A stretch of 64,000 nucleotides of DNA, taken from the NCBI RefSeq assembly GCF_000282615.1, contig NZ_AKIY01000192.1:1-64000 (forward strand). Direction: 5' to 3'. Shown here piece by piece: positions 8,748 through 17,188 of this stretch; positions within the stretch are counted from its first letter, which is position 1; each line of letters begins with the position of its first letter. Both the position numbers and the translations under genes were made by a program. The notes beneath the pieces are model-generated. The model made no database searches. It was not told where the DNA came from and saw only the letters and a list, made by a program, of their open reading frames with translations. Origin of the DNA: Bradyrhizobium sp. YR681 (GTDB lineage: Bacteria > Pseudomonadota > Alphaproteobacteria > Rhizobiales > Xanthobacteraceae).

Positions 8748-9746
8748 TCAAATATCCCGTTGACCGGTGCTCGTGGCCGCCTCGCCCTGGAAATTGATCA
8801 GCTCACGCACGAGATAGGCGCGGGCTCCCTGCGATTCGTAATAGGTCCGCACCAGCATCTCGGCGACGAGGCCGAGCAGGATGCTGATGATGCCGACCAG
8901 GAACAGCAGCGCCGCCAGCAGCGGCAGCGGCGTCTGGATCAGCGAGATATGGGCGACGAAGCGCAGCAGAATCGCGAGCGCGATGGTCGCGAAGGACGCG
9001 ATGATCGAGATCAGCCCGAAGCCGCCGAACAGATAGATCGGCTTGGCGAAATAGCGCCGCAGGAACATTACCACGAGAAGATCGAGCACGACCTTGAAGA
9101 TGCGCTCCAGGCCGTAGTTCGACGCGCCGAACTGGCGCGCGTGATGGGCGACGGGAAGCTCGGTGATGCGTGCGCCCTGCCATTCCGCATAGATCGGAAT
9201 GAAGCGGTGCATCTCGCCGTAGAGACGGACCCCGCTCACCATGCTGCGGCGGTAGACCTTCAGCGTGCAGCCGTAATCATGCAGCTTCACGCCGGAGACC
9301 CGCGAGATGAAGCGGTTGGCGACCCGGCTGATCCAGTTGCGCTTGAGTTCGGAATCCTTGCGCTCCTTGCGCCAGCCGGAGACGACGTCGAAGCCCTCGT
9401 CGAGCTTTGCCAACAGACGCGGAATGTCGGCGGGATCGTTCTGGAGGTCGGCGTCGATCATCACCACGATGTCGTTCGAGGCATGGTCGATGCCCGCCAT
9501 CAGCGCGGCGGTCTGGCCGTAATTCCTGCGGAAGTCGACGACCTTGATCTCGGGATGCGCCTGCGACAGCGAACGCAGCAGCGCCAGCGAACCATCATGG
9601 CTGCCGTCATTGACCAGCACGATCTCGAAGCGGTTGGGCAATCCCCGCAGAACAGCCATCAGCTTCTCCACCAGGATGGGGAGCGACTGTTCTTCGTTGT
9701 AGACGGGCACGATGACGGAAAGGCCCGGCGGAATTTGATCAGTCAT
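8748..9746 (-). CDS. GT2 glycosyltransferase of the dolichol/undecaprenyl-phosphate sugar type
   Basis: A 332-residue membrane-anchored GT-A enzyme. The catalytic domain begins LSVIVPVYNEEQSLP and has the metal site VVMIDADLQNDP near residue 100. Two C-terminal membrane helices occur around residues 240-262 and 272-298, the arrangement of ArnC, GtrB and DPM1-like enzymes that load a sugar onto undecaprenyl phosphate. The ATG at 9746 starts right before the conserved domain; an upstream GTG at 9791 adds a non-conserved leader and was not chosen. It likely supplies the polyprenyl-phosphate sugar used by one of the neighbouring GT-C-like proteins. Confidence 0.85.
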   Translation of the reverse strand: MTDQIPPGLSVIVPVYNEEQSLPILVEKLMAVLRGLPNRFEIVLVNDGSHDGSLALLRSLSQAHPEIKVVDFRRNYGQTAALMAGIDHASNDIVVMIDADLQNDPADIPRLLAKLDEGFDVVSGWRKERKDSELKRNWISRVANRFISRVSGVKLHDYGCTLKVYRRSMVSGVRLYGEMHRFIPIYAEWQGARITELPVAHHARQFGASNYGLERIFKVVLDLLVVMFLRRYFAKPIYLFGGFGLISIIASFATIALAILLRFVAHISLIQTPLPLLAALLFLVGIISILLGLVAEMLVRTYYESQGARAYLVRELINFQGEAATSTGQRDI

Positions 9747-9833
9747 GGCCTGGCGCGCCCATGCGATTTCCGACGCCACGGCAAGCCGCACACAAGCGGT
9801 TCAGCGGCAGGCACGAAGCCGGCGGCCGCGACC

Positions 9834-11354
9834 TCAATTCCTGGAGAAATACGCGTCAAAGCCTTTGCCTCCAAGATACGCGTCCCTGAGCATCAGATAG
9901 TACCACGGAGTTTCCGTAACGGAGAACGAGGCTTCGCTCTGCACGTAATGCTGCTGGCGCACTTGCACGTCGTAGGCCCGGGCCTCGGCGACGAGGGCGG
10001 TCTCCGGGATCCATGGCCGCAGCCACAAGATGCCCGCAAGAACCAGCATGAGGCATGACACCCCCACCATGGCGTCGCGGGTCGCGGTCACGCGCTTCTT
10101 GAGCACCCAGGGCCATGCCGCATAGATCAGACCGGTGAACACCGGCAGCTGGAACAGACCGACGTAGCGCGGATAGAGTTCCGACCAGAGATAGCCGACG
10201 CGATAGACCTGGTCGTGCCGCGAAAGGACATAGCAGAGGACCACGACGGCAACCCATCCGAGCAGGATCACGACCGTATCCGAAACCGTAAGCGACAGGT
10301 GCTCGAACCAGCGGACCCGCAGGCGGTCGACCATCGACCACACCGACACCGCCGCTTGCCGAACACGTGGGATTGCGAAGGCCAGGGCGGCGATCCCTAT
10401 CAGCGCGGCGACGATGATGGCGGCCGTCACCCAGGAATATCCCATGATCGAGAACATGCGCTCACGCAACGCCGTCAAGGCCACGGTGGCAAGGATCGGA
10501 ACGAAATAGGCCGGACGAAGCAGCACCTTCGGCTGACGGACGAGGTCGCACGCAATCATGACGCCGAGCAGGATCGGCGCCTCGCTCTGGTGAACGAAGC
10601 TGACGGCAATGGGCGCCCAATAGGCCAGCCCGCCGCGCCCCGACCACCTCAGCGCAAACGCGGCGAAGGTGATCATGGCGCAGAGACAGCGGGGAAAGAT
10701 GGAGAACGGCGAGAACGCACCGGTCGGGTTGATCCACGTGTGGAGACCGAGCCAGAACGTCCGGTGCAGGCTGACGATCGGCGCGGGCGGCACCGGCGTC
10801 TGCTGGTACAGCGACCAGGATATGTTCGGCGTCGGCACGACCCAGTAGAACAGCGCGGCCAGCGCGACGGCGCCGAAGAGCGGCAGGACCAAAGGGACTC
10901 TGGCTGTCGAGAACACGATCACGAAGCATACGAAGGCGAGAAGCGCGCCTGACAGCATGACGCCCCATCGCATGGCATGAAACAGAAACTCGGGGAAATC
11001 CCTTGCGGGATCGGTCAGGCCGAGCGAGCTTTGCACCTTTCCCGCAACATACATCGAGAGCGACGTGAACAGGTAGTTGTTGCAATAGGCGGAGCGCATC
11101 TTCGCGCGATAGACATAGTGTTCGTGGGTTGACGCCGCGACGAGATAATCGGTCAGCCTATCCTGCGGATCGTGCGACGCCTGCCCTGCATATTCGACGC
11201 CGCAGAGATACACATAAAGGATATCCTTATCGAACCGGAGGCCGGCATCGCTGACCCGCCCGAAAATCCCGGTCCAGACCACCAGGGACAACAACAATGC
11301 GATCAGGGAAGCGAGTGTGAATCGCCGCGTCGAAGCCACTGCATCTTCCGTCAT
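9834..11354 (-). CDS. Polytopic membrane protein of unknown family
   Basis: A 506-residue protein with about ten membrane segments, the first at residues 13-32, and a soluble C-terminal tail of about 60 residues. No named family is recognised. The long loop after the first helix, with paired Tyr and Cys residues (YVYLCGVEY and YCNNYLF), and its place beside a polyprenyl-phosphate GT2 suggest a GT-C-like or polymerase-like role. It resembles three other large unassigned membrane proteins in the window (3391, 17189 and 43009) in general architecture only. It is the first gene of the minus-strand run and faces the acyltransferase gene across a 478-base gap. Confidence 0.6.
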   Translation of the reverse strand: MTEDAVASTRRFTLASLIALLLSLVVWTGIFGRVSDAGLRFDKDILYVYLCGVEYAGQASHDPQDRLTDYLVAASTHEHYVYRAKMRSAYCNNYLFTSLSMYVAGKVQSSLGLTDPARDFPEFLFHAMRWGVMLSGALLAFVCFVIVFSTARVPLVLPLFGAVALAALFYWVVPTPNISWSLYQQTPVPPAPIVSLHRTFWLGLHTWINPTGAFSPFSIFPRCLCAMITFAAFALRWSGRGGLAYWAPIAVSFVHQSEAPILLGVMIACDLVRQPKVLLRPAYFVPILATVALTALRERMFSIMGYSWVTAAIIVAALIGIAALAFAIPRVRQAAVSVWSMVDRLRVRWFEHLSLTVSDTVVILLGWVAVVVLCYVLSRHDQVYRVGYLWSELYPRYVGLFQLPVFTGLIYAAWPWVLKKRVTATRDAMVGVSCLMLVLAGILWLRPWIPETALVAEARAYDVQVRQQHYVQSEASFSVTETPWYYLMLRDAYLGGKGFDAYFSRN

Positions 11355-11832
11355 TGTCCGCGCCGATAGCCCTCTCGCCCAAGTTGCGGCCGGACATTAT
11401 CGACGCTCCCCTGGACATTCAACAGACATTCTCTGACACAAAACCCGCCCAGGAACCTGCCCCGAACACGCGTCGGTCGATGCGGCGCATCGTCACGCGG
11501 ATCGCGATTGATCACGGCACCGGGCGACCTCGTCCGGCCAGATGCGGGGGCGCGCTGGACGCGATTCGTGAGGAGGTCTGGTCCTCCTCTTCTCCTCATC
11601 TGTCGCACCACGGAAGACCCGACGCAGTACCCGAGATCGTCGGCACCCAAGCGCAGATGTGCCAGAGGCCAGGCACGATCGTGACGTCGGCTCATCGCAC
11701 CGCCACGGCCATCGATGCCGAGCGCACCCTGCCCCGTGGTCCTCTGCCCGTGGTCCTCGGTGCGCAAACGCGCTAGCTTGTTCCCGGCAGGTCGCGATGC
11801 TATGCCCCGCGCAACCCGATGGGCAGATCAGA
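11355..11832. other. Divergent intergenic region with two small repeats
   Basis: This 478-base gap between two divergent genes has no convincing gene; the frames open here are arginine/proline-rich with no family pattern. It contains a hairpin with 7-bp arms (GAGGAGG at 11570-11576 and CCTCCTC at 11583-11589, 6-base loop). It also has a direct repeat of CCCGTGGTCCTC at about 11734-11745 and 11748-11759. Promoters for both flanking genes must lie here, but I cannot assign -35/-10 boxes with confidence. Confidence 0.5.
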
Positions 11833-13839
11833 ATGGAACTCACGACAAGGCTCGGCTATCGCGCCGAAATCGACGGTCTGCGTGCGATCGCGGTTCTCTC
11901 CGTCCTGGCCTTCCATTACGGCGCGCCACTCCCAGGTGGTTTTACCGGCGTCGACGTCTTCTTCGTCATCAGCGGTTTTCTGATCACGCAGATCCTGGCT
12001 GCAGAAATCACCGCCGGCACTTTCTCCGTAATCGGCTTCTACGACCGGCGGATGCGGCGCATCCTGCCGGCGCTCCTGACCATGCTGGCGCTGGTGCTGC
12101 TCGCCGGCCGCTTCCTGCTGATGCCGGGCGATTACGCGACGCTGGCAACGAGCACCGCCGGCGCGGCGTTTGGTGTGTCCAACTTCTACTTCCTCAACCA
12201 CACCGGCTACTTCGACCGCGCCGCGGATTTCCAGCCTCTGCTGCACACCTGGTCGCTTGCCGTGGAGGAGCAATTCTACGTGGTGTGGCCCCTGTTGCTG
12301 CTGGGCCTGACCAGGATTGGCTCGAGATTTGCGCTCGCCACAATACTTGCCGTCGTCGTCGCGATCGGCTGTGCCGCCAGCATCGCCTATTTCAGCGTCG
12401 AGCCGAAAACCGCATTCTACATGGCACTTCCGAGGGCCTGGGAGCTTGGGCTCGGCGCGCTCCTGGCGTTTCTGCCTGCGCTTCCGCGCCGGATTGGTGA
12501 GCTGGCCACCGTGGCCGGCCTCGTGCTCGTCGCGACCGGTTTCCATGTCATCTCGCCGGAGCATTTTCCCGGCGCGCCCGCGCTGCTGCCCTGTCTCGGC
12601 GCCGCCCTGGTGATCTGGCCCTGCGCGCGGCCGACGCTGTCGGGGCGCCTGCTGGGGCTGCTCGCACCGATTGGCCTGATCTCGTACAGCCTGTATCTCT
12701 GGCACTGGCCGATTTGGGTGCTGTTCCGCGCCTATATCGGCAACCGTATGCCGGATCACACCCAGGCAATTGTCATCGCGGCCGCTTCGATCGTCATATC
12801 GACGGCCTCTTACCGCTACGTCGAGCAGCCCTTCCGCAAGCGACGCTGGAGCGCGCCCCGGACCGTCGCGACCGGCTTCGCGGGCATCATGACGCTGTTC
12901 TGTGCGGCCATGTATGTCGAGAGCACGGACGGATTACCGCAGCGGATTCCGTCCGCCGGCCTTGCCATGCGCAGCCTCGCGGTGATGTGGGACTGGCCCT
13001 GCAAGGAAGTGGCAATCGACGCCATCCCCGGCGGCTATTGCGTGTTCGGCGCGCCCTGGAAGACGGCGAAGCACAAGACACTGATCTGGGGCGACAGTCA
13101 CGCACAGCATTTTGCGCCCGTCGTCGACGCCATCAACACCGACAGCGAGCGGTCATTCCTGGTCTATGCCGGCTGCTCGGCGGCGCTCGGCAACGGCCAC
13201 GACATCTTCCCCGTCGGCGCCCCGCAATATCCGGATTACTGCCGGCGTCTTCATGCCAATGCAATGAAGCTGCTCCGGGACGACGCTGCGATCGATCAGG
13301 TGATCCTTACCTCCAACTGGATCGAGTTGCCGGCCCGGATCGACGGCAAGGACGACCCCGCGGCCGGCGTAGAGGCGATGCGCGGCGCACTGACAAAGAT
13401 CGTCAACGAAGCGGCGGTGCCGGAGCGACGCTTCGTCCTGGTCGGCACCGTGCCCGAGCTTCCTCTCAGCGTCGTCGAATGCGCTCATCAGATCCACTCG
13501 ACGCTGTTGCGGGCGCCCTGCTCGGCGACGATCCAGCCAGCCGACGAGCGGCTCATCCGACAGAAGACGGACGCCATCGACGCCATGTTTGTCGAGATCG
13601 CCGGCAAGGTCCCGAGCGTCTCGGCCGTAATTCCGGCGGAGCGACTGTGCCGCAACGACACCTGCGACATCACCATGGACGGAGAGTTTCTGTGGCGGGA
13701 CAAGGGCCACATCCGCCGCAATCTGAGCCTGCAAACGCGCCGCGACTTTGCCGAGAGAATCGGATTGACCGCAGCGCTGGCCGACGGCCGCCGTGATGCA
13801 GCCGCCCAGCCCGGAGCCGCCGGCACCCAGACCAGGTGA
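11833..13839 (+). CDS. OafA/YrhL-type O-acyltransferase with C-terminal SGNH domain
   Basis: A 668-residue two-domain protein of the inner membrane. The N-terminal acyltransferase-3 domain, about ten helices over residues 1-360, has RAIAVLSVLAFHYG, GVDVFFVISGFLIT and RRMRRILPALL, the usual OafA signature. The C-terminal periplasmic SGNH hydrolase-fold domain has the Ser block IWGDSHAQHF near residue 420 and the Asp-His pair in WRDKGHIRRN near residue 625. Such fusions transfer acetyl or other acyl groups onto O-antigen or other surface sugars. The conserved domain starts directly after the ATG at 11833; an upstream in-frame ATG near 11800 is possible. It is a single gene, convergent with the next pair. 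Confidence 0.9.
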   Translation: MELTTRLGYRAEIDGLRAIAVLSVLAFHYGAPLPGGFTGVDVFFVISGFLITQILAAEITAGTFSVIGFYDRRMRRILPALLTMLALVLLAGRFLLMPGDYATLATSTAGAAFGVSNFYFLNHTGYFDRAADFQPLLHTWSLAVEEQFYVVWPLLLLGLTRIGSRFALATILAVVVAIGCAASIAYFSVEPKTAFYMALPRAWELGLGALLAFLPALPRRIGELATVAGLVLVATGFHVISPEHFPGAPALLPCLGAALVIWPCARPTLSGRLLGLLAPIGLISYSLYLWHWPIWVLFRAYIGNRMPDHTQAIVIAAASIVISTASYRYVEQPFRKRRWSAPRTVATGFAGIMTLFCAAMYVESTDGLPQRIPSAGLAMRSLAVMWDWPCKEVAIDAIPGGYCVFGAPWKTAKHKTLIWGDSHAQHFAPVVDAINTDSERSFLVYAGCSAALGNGHDIFPVGAPQYPDYCRRLHANAMKLLRDDAAIDQVILTSNWIELPARIDGKDDPAAGVEAMRGALTKIVNEAAVPERRFVLVGTVPELPLSVVECAHQIHSTLLRAPCSATIQPADERLIRQKTDAIDAMFVEIAGKVPSVSAVIPAERLCRNDTCDITMDGEFLWRDKGHIRRNLSLQTRRDFAERIGLTAALADGRRDAAAQPGAAGTQTR

Positions 13840-13844
13840 CGTCG

Positions 13845-14642
13845 CTATGAGTGCGCAGCTGTGACGAGGCCCGACGAGAACCGCCTGAACGCGATCGGCT
13901 TGCGGTGATTGACCACGCGGTCCCATTCGCAGGCGAGCGTGAACGGCCCTTCCCCCCTGGCATCGAAGTCGATCCGCGCTGCACCATGCGCATTGAGCTT
14001 GACGGCGTGCGCGAAGGAGTTCGACGGTCCGGTCAGCATCAGGTTCGCGTTGGCGGTGACCTGGCTGGAGTTCATGATGAAATAGCTGATGCCGGTCAGA
14101 TTCCGGTCGCCTTCGACCAGCGCCGAGCTGCGCACGAATTTGGATTTGAGCGGCGGAAACTGGTCCATGTATTTGTGCGAATGCGTAATCTGCGGCGCAC
14201 CGCGTTCGCTGCGCGGCATGAAGATCGTCATGAATTGCGGCGAGGTCATCCCGAGAAATTCGATTCCCGAGGGCGAGCTGTAATGGCACGAGACCGAAAA
14301 CATGCCGTGCTCGTCCGGCTCGCGGCCGAGCAACTCGGAGATCGGCTTCTGAAGCGTCTCGAAATGCTTCACCCGGTGCTTGCGAAATGCAACGAGACCG
14401 CCATTCCGGTCGAACGCCTTGATGCCGTAGATGATGTCGATGTTGGTGTCGGGCGCCAGAAAGCTCAGATGATGCGGAATGCTGATGACGGTGTCGAAAT
14501 CGCCATCATGCCGGTAGAGCTGCACCATGTTCTGACGGATCGGCGATCCGAATACACCCGGATGCTTCTTCTTCAGCTTCATGTGCGCCGCATCGACCAT
14601 GCGCCCGGCGCGCGCCAGAGCCCTCGGAATCAAGCTGGTCAT
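13845..14642 (-). CDS. Unrecognised protein, downstream partner of the gene at 14639
   Basis: A 265-residue soluble protein without signal peptide or membrane segment; I do not recognise a family. It is rich in Phe, His and Asn, with a predicted beta-rich pattern, and includes short conserved-looking blocks such as VISIPHHLSFLAP, MFSVSCHYSSPSG and FIMNSSQVTANANLML. The ATG overlaps the upstream stop (ATGA), so it is translated together with the similarly sized unknown protein at 14639-15397. The pair follows a carbamoyltransferase gene on the same strand. A part in glycan modification or in recognising glycan is possible but not shown. Confidence 0.65.
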   Translation of the reverse strand: MTSLIPRALARAGRMVDAAHMKLKKKHPGVFGSPIRQNMVQLYRHDGDFDTVISIPHHLSFLAPDTNIDIIYGIKAFDRNGGLVAFRKHRVKHFETLQKPISELLGREPDEHGMFSVSCHYSSPSGIEFLGMTSPQFMTIFMPRSERGAPQITHSHKYMDQFPPLKSKFVRSSALVEGDRNLTGISYFIMNSSQVTANANLMLTGPSNSFAHAVKLNAHGAARIDFDARGEGPFTLACEWDRVVNHRKPIAFRRFSSGLVTAAHS

Positions 14643-15397
14643 ATCTTCAGATCTCCAAAGGCGGCCTTCTGATAGTGCGACCTCAGAACGGGGTTGAACG
14701 GCGCCTCGGTGAAATAGATCGGCGGCAGCGAATGCTCGATACCGAGAGCACCACTGGAGAGATTGCGAAACACGGTAAAGACCGCAAACTGGCTCGCACC
14801 GCCGCGAATGCGCAGCGACAATCCCTGCTCCGGCACCACGCCGTTCCGACGCGCAAGCTCGCCGATCGGAAGCAGGTAGGTCGTATTAAGACTGGCCTCG
14901 ATCTCGGTCACGGCCATCACCTCCGCGGCGAGATTTCTGATCTCGACCTGAAGCTTGTTCGGCCGCACCGGCACGTCACTCTCGCAGGCGAGATTGACGA
15001 GGACGACATAGGTTTCGCAATTCGGCATCAGAACGTTGTAGTGGGCCTGATGCAGGATCGGCGAAAACTTGAAACCGGGATCGCGGAGCGGCACCATTCC
15101 TGTCAGAACGGCAATCTGCTGATCGTCGCTGCGAAAGGCGATTTCGCCTTCTAAATCGGAAAGCCCCTCGCCGATCAGTTCGACCGTATTGATCTCGTCG
15201 GCAGTGGCGACAAGTTCCGGCGCCCATTGCGACCGCCACATCCTCACGGCGCGATCCGGCTTGGACTCCGCAACCGCGGCGAGCTTGCCACCCTGGAAGG
15301 TCCTGATCCTGATCAGGTCGAGCGGAACGTTTATCACGAAGCCCGCTTCTTGTCCGAGCGCGGCAAGTGACGGGATCAGCAGTCTTCGTTGCGCCAC
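14639..15397 (-). CDS. Unrecognised protein, upstream partner of the gene at 13845
   Basis: A 252-residue soluble protein of no family I know, with alternating hydrophobic beta-like strands such as YVVLVNLAC and SQFAVFTVFRN. The frame is open to 15460 through a TTG, but a GTG at 15397 has an AGGGA site 7 bases upstream and begins just before the well-behaved sequence (AQRRLLIPSLAALG), so I prefer it. Its length and strand pattern resemble the next gene, which it overlaps by ATGA; whether they are distant paralogues needs profile comparison. It lies 114 bases after the carbamoyltransferase gene and is probably co-transcribed with it. Confidence 0.65.
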   Translation of the reverse strand: MAQRRLLIPSLAALGQEAGFVINVPLDLIRIRTFQGGKLAAVAESKPDRAVRMWRSQWAPELVATADEINTVELIGEGLSDLEGEIAFRSDDQQIAVLTGMVPLRDPGFKFSPILHQAHYNVLMPNCETYVVLVNLACESDVPVRPNKLQVEIRNLAAEVMAVTEIEASLNTTYLLPIGELARRNGVVPEQGLSLRIRGGASQFAVFTVFRNLSSGALGIEHSLPPIYFTEAPFNPVLRSHYQKAAFGDLKI

Positions 15398-15511
15398 GCG
15401 GAGGTCCCTAAGTTGATCAAGAAACAGCAGAAAACTAGCCCGCAACCATTCCGCGTACAACCCCCAATTCGTCGCCTCACTGGGGACTGCGGATGGCGCC
15501 GGCGAAGGCTC

Positions 15512-17149
15512 CTAGCTCGATTTCGAGAGCCGATAGTTGCCCAGATACAACACGTCCAGACCCGAGCAGAAATAGGTGTGCAGCGCTTCCAGCGGCGCGT
15601 TGACGGTCGGCTGCTCGTTGATGTTGAGGCTGGTATTGATCAGGACCGGCAACGAGGTCGCTTTCGCGAACTCGCCGATCAGGCGGCTGTAGAGCGGGTT
15701 GCTGTCCGCATGGACGCTCTGGATGCGCGCGGTGTTGTCGACATGGACCACCGCCGGCATGGTCTCGGCGACCTTCTGGTTGACCGGGAACGTCACCACC
15801 ATGAAGGGCGCGTCGAACGTCTCCTCGAAATATTCGGCCTGGCGCTCATACAGCACCGACGGGCAGAACGGACGGAACTCCTCGCGATATTTGATCGTGA
15901 GGTTGATGCGGTCCTTCATGCCGGCGTGGCGCGGATCGGCCAGGATGGAACGGTTGCCGAGCGCGCGCGGGCCGTACTCCATCCGGCCCTGGAACCAGCC
16001 CACGGTCTTCTGGTCCGTCAAATCGCCGACGCAGCGCGACACGGGATCGTCGAGCAGCTCGAACTTCGCGCCGATCTTGTCCAGCGTCTCCCGGATCGTG
16101 TCGTTGGAATATTCCGGCCCCCAATAGGCGTGGGTCAGCGGCCCGATCGTGTGGCCGGCCTCGGCGCATTTCATCATCGCAGCGCCCAGTGCGACGCCCG
16201 CATCGTGCGGCACCGGCGGAACGTAGAGGCGCTTCACGGACGGCTCGGCCGCGATCTCCATGTTCATCTTGCAGTTCAGCCCGACGCCGCCGGCGATACA
16301 GACGTCGCCGCAGCCGGTCTCGGCAATCGCGGAACGGATCACCTCGGTGGCGACGATCTCGAGCTGCTTCTGGCCGCTCGCGGCGATATTGGTCAGCCGC
16401 TGGTCGAGCGGCGCGCCACGCAGGCGCCGCGGACCAAGAATCTCCTCCATCTTCTCGGTGAAGATGCGCTCCTGCCGCGTCGAGAAGTCGCTGGTGAAAA
16501 TCTCGGCGTCGCGCCGGCGCTTGTCGAGCTCGGGATCGAGCTCGTAGTCGATGCCGTTCGGACGCAGCAGCTTTGCGAACTTGTCGAGATAGTCGGGGCT
16601 GCCATAGGACGACAGGCCCATGACCTTGTACTCGTCATTGGTCATCTGATAGCCGAGATACTGCGTCAGCATCCCGTAATAGAGACCGAGACTGTTGTGG
16701 CGGGCGAACCGCGTCAGCACGCGAAAATCGTTTCCGCGCGCATGGGCAACGAGGCCGGAGCTGGAATCGCCCGAGAAATCGAAGCAGGCGACCGTCGCCT
16801 CGGAAAAGCCGGAGCCGTAGAACGAGCTCGCGGCGTGGCAGAGGTGATGGTCGTAAAGCTCGATCTTCGGGCTGTGTCCGAACTGATACCTGAAGTACTC
16901 GGTGAGACGCTGGGTGTAGTTGGTATAGGTCTTCAGCGGCGAGCAGATCCAGTCGACGTCGCGCATGGTGATGCCGGCCTGCTTCAGGCAGAAGCCGATT
17001 GCCCCGCGCGGCAGCTCGCCACGCGCATGCTTGGCGAGCGTGAAGCGTTCCTCCTCGGCGGCCGCGATCAACTCGCCGTCACGCAGCAGCACCGCCGCGC
17101 CATCATGGTGGCCGTGCTTGATGCCCGAGCTGATACCGATCACATACAT
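15512..17149 (-). CDS. Carbamoyltransferase of the NodU/CmcH/NolO family
   Basis: A 545-residue enzyme that transfers a carbamoyl group from carbamoyl phosphate, via a carbamoyl-adenylate, to a hydroxyl. The N-terminal Kae1-like domain starts MYVIGISSG and has HHDGAAVLL, the EEER element and DHHLCHAASSFYGSGF near residues 100-115. GGVGLNCKMN near residue 293 is also conserved. The C-terminal YrdC-like domain has ALGNRSILADPR. In rhizobia NodU and NolO carbamoylate Nod factors, but no nod genes or nod box are seen here. In this setting it more likely decorates the polysaccharide. An AGAGG site precedes the ATG. It may be co-transcribed with the membrane protein gene upstream (39-base gap). Confidence 0.9.
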   Translation of the reverse strand: MYVIGISSGIKHGHHDGAAVLLRDGELIAAAEEERFTLAKHARGELPRGAIGFCLKQAGITMRDVDWICSPLKTYTNYTQRLTEYFRYQFGHSPKIELYDHHLCHAASSFYGSGFSEATVACFDFSGDSSSGLVAHARGNDFRVLTRFARHNSLGLYYGMLTQYLGYQMTNDEYKVMGLSSYGSPDYLDKFAKLLRPNGIDYELDPELDKRRRDAEIFTSDFSTRQERIFTEKMEEILGPRRLRGAPLDQRLTNIAASGQKQLEIVATEVIRSAIAETGCGDVCIAGGVGLNCKMNMEIAAEPSVKRLYVPPVPHDAGVALGAAMMKCAEAGHTIGPLTHAYWGPEYSNDTIRETLDKIGAKFELLDDPVSRCVGDLTDQKTVGWFQGRMEYGPRALGNRSILADPRHAGMKDRINLTIKYREEFRPFCPSVLYERQAEYFEETFDAPFMVVTFPVNQKVAETMPAVVHVDNTARIQSVHADSNPLYSRLIGEFAKATSLPVLINTSLNINEQPTVNAPLEALHTYFCSGLDVLYLGNYRLSKSS

Positions 17150-17188
17150 GCGTTCATACCTCTGGGACGCGTTCTATAGGAACCGCCC

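Noticed and set aside
11354-11776. 140-codon plus-strand frame in the intergenic gap
   Set aside because: No conserved blocks, low-complexity composition, and overlap with equally open frames on the other strand.
15512-17149. Nod-factor locus around the NodU-like gene
   Set aside because: No nodA, nodB, nodC or nod-box-like sequence found in the window; neighbours are surface-glycan genes.
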